In this document: piece by piece, positions 1 through 10,300 of the stretch
Position numbering within the stretch: position 1 is the stretch's first letter
How the letters are laid out: the number at the start of each line of letters is the position of its first letter
Translations under genes and position numbers: made by a program
The notes under the pieces: generated by a model
What the model saw: the letters and a program-made list of their open reading frames with translations, nothing else
The model's database searches: none
What the model was told of the DNA's origin: nothing
From: Stercorarius parasiticus
Lineage: Eukaryota; Chordata; Aves; Charadriiformes; Stercorariidae
Reading direction: 5' to 3'
Assembly: GCA_013396915.1 (NCBI GenBank)
Contig: VWZL01000719.1
Span: forward strand, 133,445 to 197,444
Length of the DNA stretch: 64,000 nucleotides

Positions 1-837
1 AATCTCTGGGAGTAACTCAATGGAAATTAATCTAGCCATCAGTGAGAAGTGATCTCTTTAGTATATATCCGATCATCCATATTTGGAAGTCTTGATTTAC
101 AGAGGAATAGGAAAATCCTTTACCAAAACAAATTATCCTGTGATCAACATTGCTAGCATATATCATACAAGAAGGGCATTTTTGGTTAAGCCTTCATGGC
201 ACAAAGCAAGGCTTCAGAAAGATATCCTCCCTATCTCAGGATAAGCAAGCAGGCATACAAGTGTGAAAGCATAGTGTGCTAGACAAACAGAATATCATAG
301 AACATTATACTAACATGGAAATATTGCTACTTGACAATCATCCTGTCTGGTATGGCACAGCATGGAGCAGGGTGAACATGCTGTTGATAAACTAACATGA
401 ACTCTAATTTCTATTCTTAATTTACTTATGGTCAGATGTAGTCTGACTCGAATAGTTTCATCCAATTCATTTTCAGAGACAGAACTTCATATTGTTCTAT
501 GACATTTATGACATAAGAACATGTCATTCCACTAAATATGATGCAGTGGATCTTGATTTCTGCACTGATTTTAACAGCAAAGCCTGTCTTCCTTCTTGAT
601 TTCCTCTAAACTCTTTCATAGATACAGTTGGTAGGTATTTTAAATTGTACAATCTAATTTTAGGATGAACTGGTAAAACCAGTTTTGCCCATTCTATGCG
701 AGGATGCAGGATGTCTGAATCTGCTACCCTAATGCAATGTGCAGAGTTCAATGTACCTTTTTCAGATCAGTCTACAAATGAAAAATTGTGCTGGGGTGCC
801 AAAATTATTCTGAACTTCTAATAGCATCCTTTTGAGG
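1..837. other. AT-rich non-genic DNA
   Basis: No gene, exon or repeat recognised. A 75-codon open stretch on the minus strand at 524-751 has no recognisable domain and is short enough to be chance. Confidence 0.5.
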
Positions 838-857
838 NNNNNNNNNNNNNNNNNNNN
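838..857. other. Assembly gap (20 N)
   Basis: Twenty consecutive N characters. The round number suggests a placeholder for a gap of unknown or estimated size rather than true length, so spacing across this point should not be trusted. Confidence 0.99.
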
Positions 858-2974
858 ACATGGATTGATGGTAGCTATACTTCAGGTTTTATAATGACTA
901 ATGCTGTCCTTAAAAGAAATCTATAACCATACACTTTATAGTTCAATAACTGTCTTGATTGCACGGTAAGTGACATGGGGATAGAATTAGCAATCTAACA
1001 CACGCTCTGGCTACTACCTCACTGTTATTGACATTAGTTTTTCTTAATAGGAAATATTTCTACGGAGGCTTTATTTATGGCCTCATTTAATGGCTACAAA
1101 ACCCAAGACATCTCTGTTACTCCAAAGTGTTCCCATCGCTCAGTCACCTATGCATATATCCTAGGGTACTTTACCTTTGTGAACTGATACTGCCTGACTG
1201 CACTTTTAGCTGTAGGACATGCAAAGCTTTATCACATTCCAACTGCCTCTTTTAATTTGAGCTTGAGTTTCACAGAATAAAATCAAAATAGAATCAGCAC
1301 TTCTGCAGAATATGATCAATTTTCAAGTGAACAGAAAGTTCCAAAATCACCCAAAACACCACGTATGTGATTAGGCCATATTGAACTTCTCTTGCAAATA
1401 TCTACTCTGCTGTTGGGATGAAACGAAGCCAGAACCCAGACCTCAGTAGCAAAGCTAAATCTGTAATAACTGATTGCTGGGCAACTTTCACCAAAACCCA
1501 GTTTTCTTAAAAGCTGCTAGGCAATATTTATATTTCAGGGCTATCCTTAATAAATACCACTTGACATTTCAACACTATTTAGATCAAAAATAAGCTAACT
1601 GGCTTCATCTGCATACCTCTAAAAAGCAGGATAACAATGCCTTTTAGAGAATTTTTATAAGCATATCTGTTAGTATGCATGCAGTACTTAATTACTAGAA
1701 AGCACCACAAAAGTGCATAAACAATTATACTGTTTACATCCTCCCGTTCCTTCATGGCTCACGCACACACACGCACACGATTCCATATAAATAAGGGAAA
1801 CAGTCTTAGCTTATTTCACTCCTTCATTTGAAGACTCAAAATAAGTGAGTGTTGAGCAAAATAGCAGCAAACACTTTTGAATTTTGTGGAAATCATTTAT
1901 CATTCACATCAATTAGTCAAAACATGGCTTCGTTATCATTTGTTGGCTTGTTTCAAAATCTGTGTCTACCACCAGGCATGCAAATTTAATAAAAGAAATA
2001 GAGTAAGTAAAGCAAACATCCACGAATTATAGTATAGTACGGTTAGGAGCTGTCCCAGTTATATTCATCAAAACACAGATCTTGACAGTTCCAGTGAAGT
2101 CACCCTGTGAGAGCTGTTCCTTATAAGTGCAGACCTATAACAATTTTTACACCATATAGCAAGTCAATATTAAATCCTAGTGGAAAGCAGCTCTTAAAGA
2201 GTTCCTTTGTTCACCCCATTTTAACTCATATTTCAGTAACTACTTTGGTAGGTTCCTTCTCAGTTCTTCAGTCTGGTAGTTCAAATCCTTTTAGCAAGTT
2301 ATGTGAAAATTACTGCCTGGTCAGTAGAAACTTTAAATGTCAAGCCTCCCACACCATCATCATTTAGATCTGCTTTGAAATATTCCTTTTCATAGCAATA
2401 ATTTGTTTCAAAAAAGTTGTTCTTTGCAGCTATAAAAAAAGATTTGTAAAGGCAAAAAAGGCAGACTCCTCTAATAGTTATCGCATATCAAAAAAAAATG
2501 TGTCTATGGTACTGTTTTACACATCAATACAGATCATTGCAGAGCAGAAAACACCTTGTTTTCTATGTGCTCACAGAATGAATAAAGCTGATTGCATCTT
2601 ATACACTACTTAAGTTTTAATTATTAGATATCTTGCTGGGCTAGTCCAACTGCTTTTAGAAAAATATATATATAGTAACCATCATCCTCTCACTCTAATG
2701 ATGGTTCTATAATAGTAAATCTATTCATAAGGTCAATTGTAGAATAAGGGATTTAAAAATGGATGGAAAGAATTCCTTTTACACTAACTCATAATTTTTA
2801 GAATATTTAATATCTCAGTTCGTTTTAAGTCCGTATGTGAATAAAATCTACAAAGCTAATTGCTATTATTATTATTTTGATATTTTTCTGTGAGTGTATG
2901 AAAAAGAGAAAGATATCTTTCAAAACAAGTAATTAGGTATAGTTATTGTTCAAATGCTTTTGTACTTCAGAGGG
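858..2974. other. AT-rich non-genic DNA
   Basis: No gene recognised. It holds a short CA-rich run near 1763-1780 and an AT dinucleotide run near 2661-2674. Open frames here are short and unlike known proteins. Confidence 0.5.
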
Positions 2975-3041
2975 AAAACTAAAATACTACTGGTAATACT
3001 AAAATACTAAAATACTGGTAAAACTAAAATACTACTGGTAC
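2975..3041. repeat. Short degenerate tandem repeat next to CR1
   Basis: The 21-bp string beginning AAAACTAAAATACTACTGG occurs exactly at 2975-2995 and again at 3020-3040, with partial units (CTAAAATACT, TGGTA) between. A TACTTCAG string also occurs on both sides. The array ends where CR1-like sequence begins, so it may have formed at or near the 5' truncation point of that CR1. Confidence 0.8.
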
Positions 3042-3393
3042 TTCAGGCACTTCCAGTACCTGAAGGGGGCCTACAAAAAAGCTGGGGTGGGGCTGTTTGC
3101 AAGGACATGTAGCAATAGGATGAGGGGCAATGGTTTTAAACTAGAGCAGGGTAGGTTTAGATTAGACATTAGGAAGAAGTTCTTTACAATGAGGGTGGTG
3201 AGACACTGAAACAGGTTGCCCAGAGAGGTGGTGGAGGCCCCATCCCTGGAGACATTCAAGGCCAGGCTTGATGAGGCTCTGAGCAACCTGATCTAGTTGA
3301 AGATGTCCCTGCTTACTGCAGGGGGGTTGGACTAGATGACCTTTAAAGGTCCCTTCCAACCCAACACATTATATGATTCCATGATTCTATGAT
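3042..3393 (+). mobile_element. CR1 LINE 3' fragment (5'-truncated)
   Basis: The sequence has the order expected of the avian CR1 3' end: decayed ORF2 C-terminus with the TTAGGAAGAAGTTCTTTAC region, the GGTTGCCCAGAGAGGTGGTG block, then GGTTGGACTAGATGACC and CCTTCCAACCC, finishing with the short terminal repeat TGATTCCATGATTCTATGAT. Only about 350 bp of a several-kb element is present, the usual severe 5' truncation. Open frames on the opposite strand (3071-3286, 3162-3359) are shadows of this repeat. The last 90 bp are very similar to those at 58018-58129 and 62523-62604, so all three belong to one CR1 subfamily. Confidence 0.93.
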
Positions 3394-5089
3394 AATAAAG
3401 TGGGGAAAAATTTGAAAAAACTGCTTTTAATATTTCCATATTTCTAATTGAAATGTTTAATGGTATTCAAATTAATTTCCTGATTTTTTTCTTTTTTTCT
3501 GTGTGTGTTTTGCAGTTTTTGGACTACCTAGGAGCTGTTGCACTGTTTTTTTTCTCAAGAGTAAGTGACATAGCTAGGCTGTAGACCTATTAGAGTCTAT
3601 CTTTCCTCCATTTTTCTGCACTGTTTGTCTTTTTTACTTCAAGAACAATTTGACGAAAGACAAAAATAATCCTTTGGTGCAGAGATCGCAGCCAAGCTGT
3701 TCACTTCCATATGTGAGTAGTACTAGACACCAGACTGATGGTCCTCCACCTTGCTTACCATCTTTCTCACCCCACAAGTCTAGAGTTGCTGGTTACAGAG
3801 ATAGTGGTGCCCTCAGTCTGAACGTCCTATGGACATTAACTTCAGAAGTGACATGGGAGATTAATTCCTTTGTACTGTGGTGAGAAAGCATACCCAGATC
3901 TTCTTTGGCATTTGTCTAAGTATTAACCATTCTGTAAAAGCTGAACGCAATAAATACGGGTTTTACTTTGCCTCCTTTTCTAAGGAAAAAAAGCAAGAAG
4001 GTTCAAATACTGCTAGTGACACCCGTGCACTTGCATGCACAGCATGACTGCAAATTTGGTAAAGGGAGAAAGATCTTAAATGAGAATTTTGCTGTCTTAC
4101 TCCTGAGTAGTCACAGGAAATAAGGAGTTAGTACCCATCTAGGACTGAGTTTAAGGATCTGTGAGCAGGATCCTTTCTAAGAAAATTCATCAACTACTTG
4201 TTAGCCATCTGCGTAAGATATTTTAGGCAGAGTCATCATTAAAAATTAGTTGTCATTATTAGACTTCCTTCCTAAGCCCTTCTCTGACTGAAGATAAAGT
4301 TGTACTAAATTCAACCAAAATCTCCTAAATATTTTTAAATTACAAGACACTTTAATGATATTTGAAATCTTTATCACTAAAAAATATTCTATTTCTCTAC
4401 ATATGTGTATGTGTTTTTGTCAAAATACAAAAATAATTTTGTATTAAAATAAAATTGCCCTGTAATTAATACTTTGTGTCTTCGTATTTTATCTTGTTTC
4501 AGCATTCATCACAAACACACTCTTTACTGATCCAATACTGTAATCTCTGTATGTCTAACACCTTAAGTTGATTTTTGGTTATCCCGAATCAAGTGATGGA
4601 AAAAGTTCACCAGCTTGTAACTCCAAGTGTCCAGTGCTGCATAAAGCTGTAGTCTTCATCGGTATCCTGTGTCGCTTTTATTCTGTGGGGGTTTTTGTTT
4701 GATTGTTTGTTTGTTTGTTGTTGCTTGGGGATTTTTTTCCAATTATTTCATTTACTTTTTTAGAATATTATGTGCAATATCACTTTTCAGTGATTTGAAG
4801 AGGTACATGAAGATTCTTATCCACATGACTTTCAGGAAATGCATTAGTTTATTATATTGTTTGTTTGCAGTACTCATTCCCCGAAAAGAAAAAGGCAGCA
4901 CTCAAAATTGAAATAAAGAAGGGAACATAAATTAAAACTTTTGGGTACTCAGATTTTGTCAGCTTTTCTAAACACAGTTCTGTCCACTTTATGGTAAAAG
5001 CTCTTGTAGAAATTCACCATCTTAAATTGTTTCTAAATTTTTTGCTGAAAACAACTATGCCTAAATCTGTGTATGCATTAGTTATCCCA
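3394..5089. other. AT-rich non-genic DNA
   Basis: No gene recognised. It contains a GTTT microsatellite (see separate entry) and otherwise ordinary AT-rich sequence. A 77-codon open stretch at 3650-3883 shows no domain. Confidence 0.5.
4694..4722. repeat. (GTTT)n microsatellite
   Basis: An interrupted run of TTTG/GTTT units, for example TTGTTTGTTTGTTTGTTG near 4703-4722. Confidence 0.85.
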
Positions 5090-5592
5090 CATCCATTGGG
5101 ATATGGTGATGTCCATCTTGCTATTTTATTTTTAACAAATGGATGTCCTGTACAGGCCCTTTGACTTTAAATTGTTTTGTGGCAACAGCAGCTTCAGAAG
5201 AATTTGAACTACTCTTTTTCCTTTCTCAAACATTTCCTCTGCTGCCTTATCCCACACAATGATGTCATCAATATATTGCAGGTGCTCAGGAGCTTCACCC
5301 TGTTCCAGTGCAGGCTGTATAAGTCTGTGGCAAATGGAAGGGCTTTGTTTCCACCCCTTGTGAAGTTGATTCTAGGTGTACTGGATAGCCCACCAAGTGG
5401 CCTGCACTCAATGGCCAAAAGAGGTCTACCCAGGAAAACTATTGCTCCAGTTTCTTTTTGACAGTTCCCCAGAGAGAGTAGGACTGATCTTACTTCTGAC
5501 CCTAATGAAGGGACTTCTGGTTTGCAGTCACAAGAATCAAGTAATAAATACTCCTGCCTTTTTGGTGTCCCATATTGGGCATTGGAAAGGAC
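5090..5592 (-). pseudogene. Decayed endogenous retrovirus pol fragment (reverse transcriptase)
   Basis: Read on the minus strand, this stretch carries the core of a retroviral reverse transcriptase. Codons at 5275 down to 5264 give the catalytic YIDD box, preceded by an LQ and followed by hydrophobic residues and a KGK-containing segment, as in ERVL-type pol. Similarity continues upstream (towards 5450) and downstream (towards 5090), but in different frames and with stops, so the fragment is broken by frameshifts and cannot encode an enzyme. Protease, RNase H, integrase, gag and env are not recognisable. It abuts the LTR at 5593-6076, and in the minus reading direction the LTR comes first. 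Family assignment rests on remembered ERVL pol features. The outer parts (5090-5160, 5460-5592) are the least certain. Confidence 0.75.
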
Positions 5593-6076
5593 TGTTGTGG
5601 TTTAACCCCTGCTAGGCAGCTGGGCACCACACAGGTGCTTGTGCATTCATCCCCAGTGGGATGAGGAAGAGAACTGAAAAAGCAAAAGTAAGATAACTTG
5701 TGAGTTGAGATAAAGACCTTTTAACAGGTAAAGCAAAGCTGCATGTGCAAGCAAAGCAAAATAAGGAAGTCATTCACTATTTCCTATCAAAAGGCAGGTG
5801 TTTAGTCATTCCAGGAAAGCAGGGCTCCATCATGCATAATGGTTACTTGGGAAGACAAGCGCCATAACTCCGAATGTCCCCCCCCTTCCTCCAGGTTTAT
5901 TGCTCAGCGTGACTTCGTGTGCTTTGGAATGTCCATTTGGTCAGTTGGGGTCAGCTGTCCTGGCTTTGTCCCCCCCCAACTTCTTCTGCACCCCCAGGCT
6001 GGTGGGTCAGTGTGAGAAGCAGAGAATGTTAAACCACCGATGTGTTATCAACTCTATCCCAGCCAAAACCAGTACA
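5593..6076 (-). mobile_element. ERVL-type LTR, minus orientation
   Basis: The ends are TGTTGTGGTTTAACCCC on the left and CCAAAACCAGTACA on the right, giving TG...CA termini. Inside are blocks shared with the LTR at 46569-47121 read on the other strand: the start TGTACTGG.TTT..C.GGGATAGAGT, the GTTGGGGTCAGC block, and the GGGTTAAACC end. Relative to that copy, this LTR lacks roughly 65 bp just inside its start, between GATAGAGTT and GATAACACA (minus strand). The flanking 5-mers (AGGAC left, GTAAC right) do not form a convincing target duplication. The adjoining pol fragment indicates a truncated provirus or a recombined copy rather than a clean solo LTR. Confidence 0.88.
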
Positions 6077-7017
6077 GTAACTAACCGCTATTTTTCCTTT
6101 CAATGCACATCATATTTTATCATGTAATTCTTTCCTGCCTGGAGACCAGTAATTTACCATGGCGTCTTTTCTTTCCCTATTAGCCAAAGCTTCCTTCCTC
6201 AATGTCACATCCTTCTTACATAAATTGACAGAGAAAATCTCATTCAGCACCGTTGCAGAATATCCACCACAGTGCACCACAGATGAGTTGTGAAGAAACA
6301 TGCAAACTTACACTAGTATTAGTAGAATACATAGAACACAATATTTATATCATATTGCTAGTAACTTTATTCCATCAGCATCTAGTGAGAAATAGTTGAT
6401 GCAATACATACCCTAGTGGAAAAGGTTCTCCTGAAAAATGCTAAGCATTGATATTTGGCTATTTAATAGGAGATTCAGAATTTGCAATCAATATATAATG
6501 CCTCTCTGTCTATTACTAGTAAGCATAACTATTCTCTGCTGCAGTTTGAGTTCTGTGTTTTCCTCATGTAAAAATGTTTTATTTTAAAATATTTTGTGGT
6601 ATTTCTTCTCTAACTACAGAACAGAATTATTAAAACAGAGTGGTTAAGACTGTTGATTGCTTCCCTGCCTTAAAACTAGCTTGTTGGCATTAATCAGAAA
6701 GTACTATATGATCCATTAGCTGTGAAAGGCTTTAAATAATTGATTTGCAGCATGGGGGATTAACATGGAATCTCATTAACCAGGAAAGTTTGCTATAGTT
6801 TTCATTTAAGCAGAATTTACGCTTTGGAAATTGCTTGATAGGGGAAAAAAGCTATAGCTGTCTCAACAGAAACCCATTACTGCTAAAATTACAAAACCTC
6901 TGTCATATTATGTATCTATGATTTGGTTTTTTTTAATTGAAAATAAATCGGACATTATAACAAACCTACAATGCACCCTGGACATAAGTCCCATCAAAAT
7001 ATTTTGTTGAGGCTTTA
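6077..7017. other. AT-rich non-genic DNA
   Basis: No gene recognised. The first 230 bp after the LTR carry a minus-strand open stretch (6110-6301) that I cannot relate to gag, pol or env. The rest is ordinary AT-rich DNA. Confidence 0.45.
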
Positions 7018-7070
7018 ATTTTTTTTTATTTTTTTTTATTTTTTTTTATTTTTTTTTTTTTGGGGGGGGG
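7018..7070. repeat. Phased T-tract array followed by G9
   Basis: The plus strand reads A-T9, A-T9, A-T9, A-T13 (7018-7061), an exact 10-bp period for three units, then nine G (7062-7070). A-tracts repeated at about one helical turn are known to curve DNA and disfavour nucleosomes; the effect here is inferred. Homopolymer lengths may also carry sequencing error. Confidence 0.9.
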
Positions 7071-7312
7071 TAAAAACTATGTAGGTTAGATAAGCCTTAC
7101 TGTAGATTGACTATAAAGATCAGAATTTTTTTAAACCCGTGGTTAAGCCACATGGATTAAACTACTCTGAGGTCCTGGGTATTTTACTAACAAATGAGAG
7201 AGAGAAGAGGTTAGGGGGAACCCAGTGAAGACACTTCTAAAGAAATGCTCCTCCCTTAGACAACTATGTCCTTCCCCTTAATAGCAGCATTCTGAGCATT
7301 ATAGGTCAGTTT

Positions 7313-7378
7313 CCTGAAGAGAAGAAATCAATTGCTTAGATGCTGCGCACATTCTAGAGGTTTCTTCTTCTCTTCAGG
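7313..7378. repeat. Inverted repeat, 14-bp perfect arms, 38-nt loop
   Basis: CCTGAAGAGAAGAA at 7313-7326 is the exact reverse complement of 7365-7378. The right arm also looks like a splice acceptor tract (TTTCTTCTTCTCTTCAG, ending at 7377), but the frame beyond it stops within about ten codons. Confidence 0.8.
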
Positions 7379-10300
7379 TACAACATCAGTGACCTGGAAA
7401 AGAGTTAGTTGAGTAGACTTCTCTATATGTGCAGCTGAGTCATATCAGAGACATTCTAGAAACTAATTATCCTGATCCTTGCACAGACCTGGTTTTATCA
7501 TTAAATAAATGTATGCAATACCAAAATTATTAAGCAAAAATGCTAATACTGCATTACAGCATCCCTCCAGGGCAAACTGGAAGAATGAAAATATCTTTTT
7601 TTAGAAAGTCTAATACTGTTAAAACAAATAGTTTATCCAAAAGTGCTTTCAATTTTATCAATATCCTCTACCAAAAGATTACAAAAGGTGCCAAAAATAT
7701 ATCAGATCAGGTTTGGTCTAACCTTCCTTTTTGTTTCTGATATCTGACATTATTAGATCCCTTTAAGAAAAATAGTTATAAAATAATCTGTTCATAGAAG
7801 AATTGTCTTCCTAACTTCAAGTACTCAATGACTGATGTATGCACTGAAGCATAAGCATTTATACCCATCATAGACTTTTCACCCATCAAGCATAACAGAG
7901 TTTTCACATCCCTTTACATCTCAGTTTTTTTGGTTAGCAGTTATTACTACCTTATTAAATTTAGTTGCTTCTGCTATGCATGGCAAACTTTGCCCTCAAT
8001 ATCCTTTCCCTAACCAAACAACCCATGATAGTATTGAATTTGTTTGCAAATATATTGATTAAACTGTATAGTCTTTTTTCCTCAGAAATTTTTCAAACTC
8101 TATACAACCTTATATGTGCAATGCTACTCTACCACCTTTACATTTTACTATGTCCTTTATTCATTCTTTAAACCTTAACTCAGGAGTAATCTATTGGGGT
8201 TTTTTTTAGCTCATCAGAATCAAGTTGTAGTCAAGAATGACCTACCTCTTCCATTACTTCATTTTTAACTTTTTTCAATTAAATGATGGATAATCGCAGT
8301 TTTTCTCTGTGTGTGTGTGTTTTGCCTTTGCCCAGGTGTATATTATGGTGTATTTGACCTCTTAATTTAAATTTCTTTTCTCTGTCTGTTTCTGTGAACT
8401 CATCCATTCACTTTTTTTCAGCTACTTTTTTTTCCATCTGTTTCTGGAATATTTTTGATTTTCTGGTATAGTTTGCCAGCATTTTATACTGAAATAGATG
8501 CTTTTCAATGCTTCCTTCAACTGCCTGTCTAAAAAAAATCTCAAACATTGTGCATTTTTGGTGCCAGCAGTCTAGTAAAACTTTCGTTTGAGCTACAGAC
8601 AATCCTCTAGCTGTTGGATAAAGCAAAAACACTATCAATCCTCAATGCACTGTAAATTTTAAAATCTTTTCCTCATACCACCTTCTAAATCACTCAATAA
8701 AATTCTGAATAAGGAACCGTAAAACTTTTTAGAAAAATACTATGAGAATTTGTAATTTCTGTCTTTTCTCTGTTACTCTAATCATGTAATCCTACATGTA
8801 GCACCAATGTTCATTATGACATTCTTAGTGTAATTCTCTAATAAGTGTCTATTTTAAGAAGCAGCGTATTAAACAGTATGGACAAAAGTGTTAGCTATGA
8901 ATATTTTATTATTCATGCCATCCATTCAAGTTTAGTTCCAGCATAATACTTGCTGTGTTTTTTATCATTTTACAGGAGGATTACATGTCCTAAACTGGCA
9001 GGTTTGATCCATTGCCCTCCTAATGTGTAGTATGGCTACTTTACAAGAGAAATGAGTTAGAACAATGGTCAGCAGGCTGGAAAATAAAATAAGAATAGTC
9101 TAAAAAAAACCCCAAACAGGAATGGTTCTGAACATAAAATGATCTCACTTCACTGGGTAATCTCTCATAGAGGTGAGGTTACTTAGAACAGAAGAGTCAA
9201 GGATCTGACACCGCTGCCACATAATACGTGCTTCTAGTGTTACTAGTCTGACAGTTTTAGTAAGCAATGATTTCATTCTATTTCTCAAAAAGGACATTGC
9301 TGAAAATTCAGGTGTTAAATCTAAATAAAAAAAAAAATAATTCACAAAAATGTATCATTATGTTGCCAGCTTACTCCTTTCCTTATAAACTTTAGCAAAA
9401 TAATCCTCTGCAATAACTTACCCCGAGTGAATGAACACGACTTTAACATTGTGGCACTACAGAACAGATTATGGTGTAGCTACACATTTAAAGAGGATAA
9501 AATATAGAAAATTATACATGTATGTCACACTTGTGTCTCTACTATCCACTCCTGTAGCACAGAAAAATACACTAATAAAACTAATAAAATATGAAACGTT
9601 CTTAAGGAATTGTCCTCCCTATTAAACTAGAAGTCAATAGAACTAAAACCCTCTAATTACATTAAATAACAACATTAAATAATATTAGAGTATATCTTTT
9701 TTCTCTGTCGTGCACTAAATCTTATCTAAAGCTTACTGGAATCAGGTTGAAAGATCTCCCATTGTCTTCAGTGAAAACTGGGTAAGGATCTGAATAGCAT
9801 TGCATTTTATGGCCATATTCAAATTAGGAGCAAAAATATATAATTTATGTTAATTTTCAAGGACTAGGCTATATGCTTACTTCAATACATAGGTTCAGAA
9901 GTTGTTTTATTAGTTTTGGGCTTAATACCTTAACATAACCTTGACATTATAGTATTATTTGCAGAACAATGGCATCATTATGCTGTTACAGTGTTCTATG
10001 GTGACATAATAGTATGATTTTAGGATTTTTATATTGTGGTTATGATTCTCTTCTATCCCCTCCTTTCTAATACATTGCTTGTATAAAAAAGAAAGGGAAT
10101 TTGGAAGGGACATACAGAACACCCTTGCCAGGAAAAAAATAAGGCATGGAAAGGGAATCTATGAATGAAGGGGCATAGGAGAAAGGCACCCAGATAATGG
10201 TGAAGGCTAGCGGAAAGAAATGTTGGAAGGCATTTGTAAATACAATGTACCTGTCTGACAGAAATGTGCAATTTCTCTAATTTATTTATATTTTTTCTTC

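Noticed and set aside
7361..7412. Splice acceptor followed by a short open exon
   Set aside because: The pyrimidine tract and AG are good, but all readings soon reach stops and the tract is fully explained as one arm of the inverted repeat.
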